A stretch of 64,000 bases of DNA, from positions 26,238,684 through 26,302,683 of the forward strand of contig CAIIXF020000012.1 of assembly GCA_903813345.2 (NCBI GenBank), in the 5' to 3' direction. The notes beneath the pieces are model-generated. The model was not told the DNA's origin, made no database searches, and saw only the letters and a program-made list of their open reading frames with translations. Source of the stretch: Owenia fusiformis. Taxonomy: Eukaryota > Annelida > Polychaeta > Sabellida > Oweniidae. This document shows positions 21,472-32,500 of the stretch, piece after piece. Position 1 is the first letter of the stretch. Each line of letters begins with the position of its first letter. The position numbers and the translations under genes are program-made.

Positions 21472-24400
21472 CTAATTGCTGGGTTTGACACAGTGTAATA
21501 TCATAAGTTCAGTGCAAAACGGGTATTTTTTATCAGATACGTCTTGTATAAAAATATTTGATACACTATTCTGAAAAAAAAGAGAAAGAAACTTTTTGTT
21601 CTCCATTTCTTCAACAATGGGAACCATTTCCTTGATAAATTCATCTTGTAAATTGGAAGGAATCTGATTCTGAAATTGCATAAATAATTTAAAAATATTT
21701 TTCAGAAAATAATAAAGATCATTTGGAAAATACCAGGACTGAACAATTTTACACATTTTTACTTGAAATCCTATTTCTTCAAGACGCTTCGAAAAAAGTT
21801 TCTTGTCACACCAAATCATTTTCTTGATATTTTCATTTGCGCTGGCTATGACCTCAGATCCTTAGTTGCACCTTGAAAATATTTTCTCCATTTGTCTTTC
21901 CCCATCAGAGTAAGAATTGCAGTTTGCAGACCCTCCACTTGTAAAAAGTATGAAGCTCCAAATTCACCTCCTGGTTTAAGGCTCTTGAACACCTGCTTTA
22001 GCACAGTCTCTTGGTCCAGTATCATGTTCAAACATTCATTTGAGAATACCTAATAAAAGATCAAAGGTCAATGTCAACTATAAGCTTGTTGTTAACATTT
22101 CTTGTTTTTAGTGCAGATGTTTTTTGTTCCTTTCTACCAATTCTTGAGAATGAAATAAAATGTCTTTCCGAACCTTGTTGGAACAAAATAGCATATACAA
22201 CATATTGTTAGACCTCTCGATATTATAGTTATACAAGGGAAATTTTGGTTGATTAAACAAAAAAACAAAAAGTATGCAAAAACTTAAAACAAAACCCTCC
22301 AAAATATATAAAAATTAAGTTAAACCTTTATTTCATTAACAAGATACTTTTTTAAAATCAACCAAACTTTCCTTTGTACACTTACGAAATTGAGAGAGTC
22401 GTTTTGTTCCAATTAAGTTTGGGTAGATTCATTTCATTCCGAACATATGATACCGAGAACGAAAGAAGTGTCTGATGTGTTTTCTAAAACAATATAAAGA
22501 AAAGTATATATATATATTTCAAATTATAATGTTACTTTCCAAAAGATGACCATTAAACTGACGATGTGTAAAATTTTCAGAATGTTTTGATGACCGGTTT
22601 AAGAGAAACGCGTGTTCAAAAGTTCACCATATCGATACCACTCCTTTGTCAAAATCAGCGAATGTAACCATTATGTGCCAAACTTTTGAAGGGAGGCATA
22701 GATGCATAGATCAGGTTTTGTTGGCACATAGATGCAACATAATAAATGTTAAGCTTTTACTGACTTTATAATTAGGAATAATGAACATATTGAATTCAGA
22801 CATTATACATGTACCTTGTCATACTTGTTCTCCCAGCTTGTTGTCCATTCTTTAGATACATCCATCTCTAAATATGTTACCTTAGGGTTATCATTTTCCT
22901 TCTTAGCATACTCAATACAAGGACCTAAGATGTCACATGCTGTGATGTGTTGTATTTGATCACTTTTAGAAAGCAACATGTTAGTGACGTCACCGTTGTT
23001 GCACCCAATATCTAGTATGACGTCATCCAGATAACTCCAACACAATTCTGGAAATGTACCCAATAATTTCCCTTTACAATATAATGATTCAGGATTATTG
23101 CTATGCAATTAATAAGAGCTGGTTGTATAAAGCTATGGTATTTCTTTGTATGATATACATATCTGTACAATGAAGACAATATACAATGGAGAACAAAGGG
23201 ACCCATATACTAATAAGTCCTTAAATGTTTTTGTTCCGGTAATCTAAGTATGTACATTTAAGGACTTAGAATCTTAGCTCAATGAAATTTACGAAGCAAT
23301 GGTTGAGGGCAAGGGACATGTTGGTCAGCAATATTGATATCGCTGCAAGTTAAGGTAAGATATATATATATGGCAATGTCAGCTGGGGCAACATAATGTG
23401 AAAATGTTTGTAACTTTTGAGTTTCTTTCAGGCTAAGTTTCACAATCACTTACCTTTAAGTAATGCATCTGTATTTACTTTTTGGATTGGTGTTGCGACT
23501 TCAGCATATAGTGCTGGATTGGGGATGAACTCCCACCCCTCTTCCCTTACGGCATACTCTGTGAATACTTTTGGAACATCCATTGCTTTCAACATACCTA
23601 TACAGTGAAAGAGCAGCATTTCAAACGGTAACTGGTCAACTCGTACCCAAGACAAGTCGTACCCAAGACAACTCGTACCCAAGTATATATTTTGTTTTGA
23701 ATCAAGCATTGGACTGGGAATGTGAATAGATACACATATTATAATTGTAACTTACTATTCAGAATAGTTTAAAGTTTGAAGAAGAATTTTTGAAAGAAAT
23801 TGATTTAATTTTGTGACATTTTGAGCTGAGTGTCAATTTATATTGACTATTATTTTATATTGGTCACAGATTCAGGATGTTTGAGTGAAGAGACATATGT
23901 TTATAATCATTTTCAAAATATTGTATGTTTATGAGTGTTTGGAAGTGTCAAATCTAATGTCGTAATTATATTTATTTATATATATGTTTGACAAAAAAAT
24001 GTTGAGAACAAGCGCTTCAAGCACTTCTTTTATTTAATAAAAAATGGTTTACTGATCCATTGAGAAAAAATGTCGTCTAAATTCAAAAAAATATTGAGGC
24101 TTATTTGATTCACATTATAACATGAAAGCATTACAAACTAAATTTTTTAATAATATGCACCCATAATACTGAAAATAAGCTTGGGTACGAGTTGTCTTGG
24201 GTACGAGTTGTCTTGGGTACCAGTTGTCTTGGGTACCAGTTGTCTTGGGTACGAGTTGTCTTGGGTACGAGTTGACTAGGAAGCTTTCAAACAACAGTCT
24301 AGTGATATATAACTAAAAAATCACAATTTGGTATAGGTTTCGATCATCGAAATTCTCAATGCTTTTGTTAGGTATTCTAAAGGTGCGAAGAGGCATTTGA

Positions 24401-25477
24401 CCAATTGATCAAAACAGGATCTTAAGAGGTTCTGGACAAATCATTTGATTCTAGACGCGTCACATTTTTTAACGAAATCACATTCAAGGGTTGAATTTTT
24501 ATTATTATTAGCTATTTAGAGAGCGAGACCTGCCGAGTATTAATTTCAATAAAAATTAAAATAGAACCCTATTTGAGAGTTAATCTAATACTTACATTAC
24601 ATTGATAAATTAAGGCAAATCCTGTAAATCCAATCCAACTTTTTATGAAATATTATACATTGGCAAGTATTGAGATGAAACGGTATTATTCAAATACAAA
24701 TCATAACATGATGATATTTTTCATAAACTATTTTTCCGTGAAATTCAATTGAAGGGTCAAGATAAAACGAGCTAATTAAGCTGAAAACCCTTACATGATG
24801 ATGTGTTTTCATAACTTCTTTCATACAATTCCATCAAGGGGTGAAATTAAATGATCGAATGTAGGTGCAAAACAAAACACGAGGATCTGTTTTCATGGAT
24901 ATTTTCTATGAAATCCCATCTAAGGGTCAAGGTAAAAGTTTGATTTTGATTTTGTATTAGGTCACGTGTTTGAAAGATCCATATAAGGCCTATATAGGAA
25001 TATCATTTTGAATGTCACGTGATAGATCCATATAAGGCCTTTAGAACCATATCAGGAAAGATGAGGGGTATCCCCTGACACCTGTTTAACGATTTAAATA
25101 CATGACTTTCAATCACGTTACCTAATACCAAATCAAAATCAAAATTTTAATGTAATGTAAGTATTAGATTAACTCTCGAATAGGGTTCTATTTTAACTTT
25201 TTTATTGAAATTAATGCTAGGCAGAACTCACTCTCTAAATAGCTAAAAATTTAACACTATGATGTGATTTCGTTGAAAAAAACACCGAAACTAAACATGA
25301 GTCTTGTGATATGAAGAGTAATATATAATGAAAGTTGTGAGAAGAAATAATTTTGATATCTAGCTCGTTATCATGAATATTTAAAGTGCACAATTAAGTG
25401 AATGTAGAGTGTAAAATTAAAGTAAAAAGTATTTACCTGTTGTTAAAATTAGTCCTGCGATACTGAGTGTTACGCAT
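21472..25477 (-). CDS. JHAMT-like SAM-dependent methyltransferase, probably frameshifted
   Basis: Class I Rossmann-fold methyltransferase, most like the juvenile hormone acid O-methyltransferase group; its substrate here is unknown. Proposed exons are 25477-25437 (M plus 12 residues, tentative), 23100-22815, and 22049 down to the stop at 21474-21472. Exon 2 opens with NNPESLYCKGKLL, the family's N-terminal signature, then motif I ILDIGCNNGDVTNMLL, TACDI and YLEMDVSKEW. Exon 3 has VFSNECLNMILDQ, then VFKSLKPGGEF, followed by KDKWRKYFQ. Just after KWRKYFQ (about 21845-21875) the frame must shift by one base to continue into EVIASANENIKKMIWCDKKL and the C-terminal 115 residues. No plausible intron fits there. 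Either the gene is decaying or the base call is wrong. Exon 1 rests only on phase match and an ATG. Confidence 0.6.
23454..23597 (-). CDS. Orphan exon-like ORF, phase 1-1, unassigned
   Basis: This 144-nt minus-strand ORF lies between a good acceptor (pyrimidine-rich CTTTCACTGTATAG) and a strong donor (AAAG|GTAAGTG). It encodes GMLKAMDVPKVFTEY, then GWEFIPNPALYAEVATP, ending in VNTDALLKG. Both boundaries are phase 1, so it cannot splice into the methyltransferase exon at 23100, which needs phase 2. It lies inside that gene's presumed first intron. It could be an exon of another gene, an alternative exon, or a relic. I do not recognise the family. Confidence 0.35.
23636..24275. mobile_element. 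Element ended by inverted arrays of a 16-bp unit
   Basis: The left end has three head-to-tail copies of ACAACTCGTACCCAAG (one variant). The right end (24180-24275) has six copies of the same unit in reverse orientation (two with GGTACCAG variants). Both outer borders read TCAACTCGTACCC. The 500-bp interior is AT-rich without ORFs. The structure fits a MITE whose terminal repeats have themselves become tandem arrays. It starts about 40 bp from the acceptor of the orphan exon. Confidence 0.8.
24464..25283. mobile_element. MITE with about 140-bp terminal inverted repeats
   Basis: Left arm 24464-24605 (AACGAAATCACATTC; TTAGCTATTTAGAGAG; AGAACCCTATTTGAGAG) is mirrored by right arm 25149-25283 (CTCTCGAATAGGGTTCT; CTCTCTAAATAGCTAA; GTGATTTCGTTG). 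The interior has several diverged copies of a phrase ending in CCCTTGAATG/CATTCAAGGG type sequence, and a direct pair of GATCCATATAAGGCCT. No transposase is seen. Confidence 0.8.
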
Positions 25478-26594
25478 AACAGTTGTTTATGGTATTATTG
25501 ACAGATTTCCAAATCAATAATATAATTGGTGGAAAAATGTAAAAGGAACCTTTGGTCAGGCCGATTGCTCAATGGTTATCTATCTTTAATACTGGATCAT
25601 GTTCAAATGCAAGGGCGATGTACCCCTCAACATGCATGTACCTACCAACTACGTTGACTTCATTTTTCATATTATTTTTATGGTGTAACATTTTAACGTA
25701 TCAGTTTGTTTTATGTGAGATGCATTTAAAAAGTATAATTGGTAGAAGTCTACCAACAGCTTGATTCTAAAACCACACTTAATTATGAGTGGTAAATTTA
25801 AAGATGATTGCTCGCTTTCGCTTATTGCATGCTCGTTTAAACCTTGGTCTAAAGTCTCAAAGCAAAGTATTGATATCACAAAGTGAAAATAAAATAATAA
25901 GTATATGTTTACACAGGTTTGCATTGACCGAGAGTTTGACCTAAACATTTGATCTATTTATGTAATTGAAAGATGAAAACACACGGGCCTTTAAAAGGTC
26001 GTAAAAGGTTTACTGGGAGTCCGATTTCAATTTCATATCCAGGATCCTGAATTTCACATCAAGCGAGTCTTATGACATTTTAAAGCATATAACATTCACG
26101 ACAGTAATGTGTGGCTCAATGTGGTTAAGTTGGTAAGACTTGATCTGTTTGAGCCAGTTTGGTGAATGGGTCTGAGCTTTGCTGTTACTCTGTGTATCCA
26201 AGACGACTACAAATTTCAATGTTTCTCGGATTTTAAAAAAGGATGATCGAGGTGATGTATTTGGCCAAATACCATTGGTAATAAATGTACAATTCTATTT
26301 GATGAGAGTTTTCGTTTTAGTCATCCATGTCAGCTAATAATTTAAGTTTTGCTAAATCGTGTACAAAGTATTCATGAACACATTATAAGTGTATCTAATA
26401 TTTCTAAATTGTTCTGTGTTTCATTATTTATTCCTACTGCAACCAAGGGCTCTATCAATTACTAAAAACCACTATGTATGCACAGCAGTATGTCTTTCCT
26501 TTTTCAATAAAACAGAACAACGTTAGTTGGTAAAATTTTACACCATCACGTGACGGGATGTCACGTCATGAACTTGAAATGAGGCGTATTAGAT
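25478..26594. other. Intergenic/3' flank of paralogue 3
   Basis: AT-rich DNA without a supportable exon. It contains the 3' untranslated region and flank of DEG/ENaC paralogue 3. Confidence 0.5.
26427..26432 (-). promoter_or_regulatory. Candidate poly(A) signal for DEG/ENaC paralogue 3
   Basis: A minus-strand AATAAA lies about 165 nt downstream of the paralogue 3 stop codon. Position and orientation fit; there is no transcript evidence. Confidence 0.4.
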
Positions 26595-29500
26595 TCATTG
26601 CCCAGTGCAGTGCACTCTTAGCAAGTTATGTATCACAACGTCCAGTAGTTCAAAAATGGTGAGAACACTAGCTCCAACAAACAGACCAAGAGATCCCCCA
26701 ATGTCACCTGGAATGTAACACAAAACATATTTCTCCAATTTTGGAAACTGTAATTTATAATACTTTTTAAGTGCCATGTTATTTTTTCCATAAAAGCTTA
26801 ATATATGTACATGTAATTAACTGAATACCGAAATATATTATCATGATATACAAGCTCGTGCATCTTATTACATTTGATTTAGTAAAATTATCAGACTTAC
26901 TCCAAAGTGCTGTTAGATCATATGCCTTTTGTTGTTCTACCTGTTCGTAATTTAGTTCCCTCATGAAGATATCCATTTGTAGAAAGTTTTCTCTGAAATA
27001 TATATTTTTCAATTTAATTTTCAAAAGTAGTGTGACTCAACATTTCTGAATTACAAGTCTAAAGATATGCATAGCATACAGAAGAAACATGCAGATCGTG
27101 TGATAACGAGGTTGATCTATGAGTTTGAATCGATATAAAATGATACCGGTGATAAAACAGTGAATAACATTCGTGATCTAATGAAAATCACAATTTCAGT
27201 TGGACTACTTTTACATCGTATACAGGGGTCCGTTTCTAAACTGTCCTAACTTATGATTTCATTGTTAATCAAAAAGAAAAGAAGGATCCAATCGTAAGTT
27301 ACGATCGTATCAAAATGGAACCCCAGTATCGGCTTTTATTAAAAAAGTGTACCCATTAAGTATAAAACAACTATAATGTATCTCCTTACTTAACAAAGGA
27401 CGCTCCGATTTCATTATTAGTTTCATAGTCTTTCAGTGATGCGAGTAAATCAGCAAACGCTTTTCTCAAGGCGTCATCTTTATTGCTGATGACTTCCTTA
27501 ACATTAAATCGATCTATAATGCGCTTGTATTGAAGTTGAATTCCTGTCATTTTATCATTTAAGTTGATATCTGGAAAATCAGCATTTAAGAATATGTCCC
27601 AATTATTGTGTATGAGGCTAGTTCTATTTGTATCATTTTTAGGAATTCGTAGCAATCTTCGGAAAATATCTTTTTCGTAAAGACTTCCATTTTGACGCAC
27701 TATATTTACATCGTCTTTTATTTTTTGATAAAATGGAAACAATGCCCTTTCTGATAACATGCCTGACCATATTTTCATGACGTCTACTTTTAATTGTATC
27801 CATATGTCATTTATGATACGCTCACGTGATCTCAGATCTAAGAAAAATAGATTAACTGCTTGCATAGCAGCTGATACTTCCTCTTGTAAAGCTGACTTGG
27901 CTAAAAGTGTTTTGTTTATTCCTCGTTCTGTATATTGGTTAGCCAATATAGCGATGTGTTGCAGAGTCAACAATGCTGAAGTGTTTAGTGTTACTGCAGA
28001 TGTGGTCAAACTTACCAGCTGTTGATTTAACGTCTCAACCCTTTGAAAAAAACTTGTGTTCAAATTTCTAAAACTATCCATGTTATTTTGAATTACTTTA
28101 CTTGTGACTAGTACTGTTTGTTGCTCATACTTATACAATCGGTAATTGATTCTTTTTCCTTTTAAGGCGAACAATTCCTGTGTAGCATGTATATGTGTCC
28201 AATTGGCATCATTTGTCTCCATCACAGCTGACAGAATTTCTGTAAAATTCTTGAGGCAATCCATGTAATCGTTTATGTTTATTCGAATCTCAGAGTATTC
28301 TTTTTGTTCACCAGTTTCAGAGTATTTGAACATATCTTTTGATATATACACTCGATCATATCGTCTATCTGGAGAATTTTCGTAGACAAACCAAGGGTCT
28401 GCGTTTCCAAAGACATTGTGAATCCTTGTCATATTGTCATAGCCTCTCTCAGCAAGGACTTGCTTTATGGTTATCTCACGCTGAACGATCATTTGGAGAG
28501 TCTCTCTGCAATTTGTGTTGTTTAGTGGAATCTCCATCAAATGACTAACTGCGGCAGAAAATGAATCAATAAATGCGTAAAATCCTGTTGTAATATGTGA
28601 AAGAGAGCGTTCGTTCAATACTTCCCAAGCTCTGACGAAATTCCTGTCCATCGTAGAAAGTAATTTCACAAGGCCACGATTGTAGTGAAACCATATTCTC
28701 CTGGACATTTCAAAATACAAATCTGATAATTCCATCGATAACCTATGAATACGCTTGACAACGTCCTGCAATACTTTCTCCATATTAACCATGGCTTTGT
28801 CAAAATTCTCAATCAACAATGTGTCTTGCTTAACAATATCCTCGTCTACTCTCTGCTGGGTTTCTCTTGCATTCAAAAAGTTGTTCTTCACCGAGGCAGT
28901 TTTGTTCAGCGTTGGGCTTAGATAGCTATCAAGGTCGTGGTTTGATATGGCTGCATATGTTATGGCAGTATCGAACTGCATCTGCATACATGGTATTGGA
29001 CAGTCACTTCTACCCTTCAGCGCTTCAACGTTCACTGAAACCAGAACAAAGCATTTGCGAACTGTTTGTTACAAATGATGGAAAGACATCGCACATACAA
29101 TTTACACTCATATCTTTTTGTATTTAAGTATCAAATTTAGGCAAATCCATAGTTTAGAAGATTCGAGTACTTTAACAACCTTATTGGTTCATCATATAAT
29201 TTTGTTGCTCAGTAGGTTTGTTGGTGTTGTTTGCCAAGGTTGCTATTCGCAAACATTTAAACTTTACATAAGGGAATTGTGTAATTATTATGTAGTTCCA
29301 CCTATGAATTTATTTTGATGCATTGGTGATATTGATGTTAACATACTTTAAAACTGGTGCATGCTTGTCTGATACTAGAAAACAAATTATACCATTAGAT
29401 GCCATTACGCAGTTGAAGTAGGTGTAGACGTCGCACAATTCCTTTGGTTCTAAAAAATATCCAAAATAGTAACAATATGTATTTTTGCTTGAAATACTTA

Positions 29501-32500
29501 TGAATTTGTATAAGCAAGGCCAAATGCAATTGAGCAAAACATGTTACAGAGCCCGGCAAGAAAAATAAAAGATCTATGTGTACACCAGAAATAATGGAAA
29601 CAAGCTCCATCTTTCCCAAAAAATGAAAATAAACTTTTTCTCTTCCCCCCCCCCTTCCACCAGTTCTGATGGACTTATCATGTGACATGCCTCGCTTAAG
29701 ATTAATCGACACAAACATTTAATTGGCACACTCAGTGGATTCCTTTAATTGTTATGTACATTGGCTTGTCTATTTTCATTACTTACTAGTATTATGTTGT
29801 GGTACATAGAGATCTCTACATCCACATTTTTCACTGATGTATTTTGCCTTAGTGTCAACATGGCAGGCGGCTATGGAGTAGTTATCGAAGTGTTCAAGTT
29901 GCATAGAGTCATCACATTCCCCATATGGTTTTTCAAGATTTCGAAGCTACAATCAGATTTGAACCAGCTCATATTCAGGCCCCCTAGACTTCCACCAATG
30001 CGAACATCAGTTCTGAGCCCGTGAACTATGTTCGTTGCACTCAAACCACGATTCTGACATCGCAAATGTTAAATCGCGAACCACCATTTCCTCGCTCCCG
30101 AACATATTTCTCCACTCGCGCATTGATATATGTGCTCGTGAACAATCGCGAGCGTGCGACTAAAGATTTCAGGTTCGCGATGTCAGAATCGTGGTTCGAG
30201 TGCAAGGAACGTAGTTCGCAAGGTCAGAACTGTGTTTAGACAACCAGGAAGATTCCATCATGATGAAGTGGTGTATTCTTTATTATACCACTCTAAGTCA
30301 AATTACAGTTGTATAACATGGGTCTATAACAACGATATATAGTGGAGAGTGGTATATCGTCATCGTATACACTCCACCGTATACACTCCAGCGTATACCA
30401 CTGTAGAAGTGCATTCTGGGAACTAATGAATATAGAGCGAAGAACAACGTGTATGTTTTGTTACACAGACTGTTGTGTCCCTCGAATGAGCGGAGCGAAT
30501 GAGGAGTTCCGACGCTCCAAAATTTTCATGATTTCCTAGAATCAAGTGACGTCTTAAATGGGTTCCGGCATGATTTTCTAGAATCAAGTGACGTCATAAA
30601 TGGTTCGAGATCAACATCGGCATTATTGAGTTGGCTATGATGGGATATTTTTATGGTTTTTAATCGTTATGATTGTGTTCGAATCAACTGTAGTTGAACT
30701 TAGAGTGGCATAATAAGATTATATAATGATTCATTCTGTATATCGTGCATTTTATACTCTCGTGAGAATATAATATATTCACTCGTTCGCTACGCTCACT
30801 TGTGAATATATCATATACTCACTCGAGTATAAACACGATATACAGAATGAACCATTATATAACCTCATACTATTTACATTGAATGGATCAATTCAAGGTT
30901 CGATACTTTACAAGATATGGATGGATATAACGTACCTGTACTTTCGTGACACAAACTCACCAATTGTGTAAAAATTAGCCTGTTTACTTCAAATACAGAA
31001 TTACCTGTAACATACGAACGCCGACAAATGCCTGCATCCCTGGAGGTATCGCCTGTCCGAGATCTCCAACTAACGGGATTTCATTGTGGTCATGAATGAG
31101 TATCTTTACACCTGCGCCACTGTTTGGACCTTTCATGTATTCATATTGTTCAACATTTAGCCGAAGTTTAAGTCCATACGCGGAACCAGTCTGAATTGAC
31201 TCTAGAATACGGATACCTATTGGAAACAATATGATTAAGTGCAGTCAAAATATTACTATTTCCGGTTAGGTATGGCAAAACACCGCTAAATCACATCACT
31301 ATACAAGTCAATGGGCAATTTTTATATCGAGTTTTGGCCCCACTGACCTATCTGAGGTACAAAAGCATTGTCTAGGCTACATTTATACGCTAAAAACTCA
31401 AAAGGGGTCAAATATCTTCTTTTTTAAATAATCAGTCAAATGTGACACTATCCCCTATCTCTCTACCACCATACATTGAAATTCACAAAAATGGACTCGA
31501 AATTCTCCTTCAGATATCCCAAATAAACACAGTTTTAGAAGAAAGGGCGTGTTATCGTTGAAAAATATGACATCTGTACAGATCAGCTCACTGACTTGTC
31601 ATGATCACAATTCAGTTTTTAAAACTACTTTTTTATTATTTTGTAGACATTATTGATAGCCCTTAAATCAAATTACATAAAATTATGTACTGGTGTACTT
31701 TATGTTGGATATATGTGGCCTTTGTAGATTAAAGAAATGTTTTGTTTACCGTTTCTACCATGGTTAAATGTATAGCAAGTGCCGTAATCCGTGAAGGTTG
31801 TCGTAATTTCATCAGGATTGCATTCTCTTCCACTCCAATGGCAGCTGAAACATCAACAATTATTTGGAGATTAAGGCCCATAGAAATTAAATGTTTGTTT
31901 GATATTCATCTCAAAACTTTATTTGTCGAATATTTTGCCAAACACGAATACACGGTGACCAAGTGTTAATAGTTGAAATTGTTCTGGAAGTGATTTTTCA
32001 CACGATTTGGACTTGTTTTATAAGAACATGGAATACGACATTCGTTAGAATGGAGCAAAAAGTTAAGAATAGTCTATATTTTACAAACCAACATAACTTG
32101 ACTTCTACCTAAGATGTTCTTCTTCATATCCACGGCTCTAATTTGCGGATCATTCTTTCATACTTTAGTAATCGCAATTATTAATTACCCAAATGCGAGT
32201 AGGTAGTTACCAGTTTAACCACCAGGTGGCTGACTCGGGTCAATTAACATGGCAGGTATATAAGAAAGTTCCCTTAAACTTGAATATTATCAATTTAAGT
32301 GGCTCAATTTTCATATAACCCTTATGTGTCTGATACTTATACTAATATAAATATGTCCAGTAAAGCAAAATATTATCTGTCCACTCAAAGAAAAGATATT
32401 TCATTTTTTGTGATTTTATAGCATGGGGTCTATGGGGAATCTCCCCGAGCTAGAAGTCACATTTTCAAAGAAAATTAATTTTTCAAAGTTGATAAACACT

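Noticed and set aside
23417-23608. Plus-strand frame opposite the orphan exon
   Set aside because: The minus strand has the matched acceptor and donor and the more protein-like sequence, so this is a shadow frame.
25437-25485. Signal-peptide-like reading LLCVTLSIAGLILTTG as a coding exon
   Set aside because: No ATG in that frame and an in-frame stop just upstream. The frame with an ATG fits the methyltransferase phase better. Kept only as a possibility in the findings.
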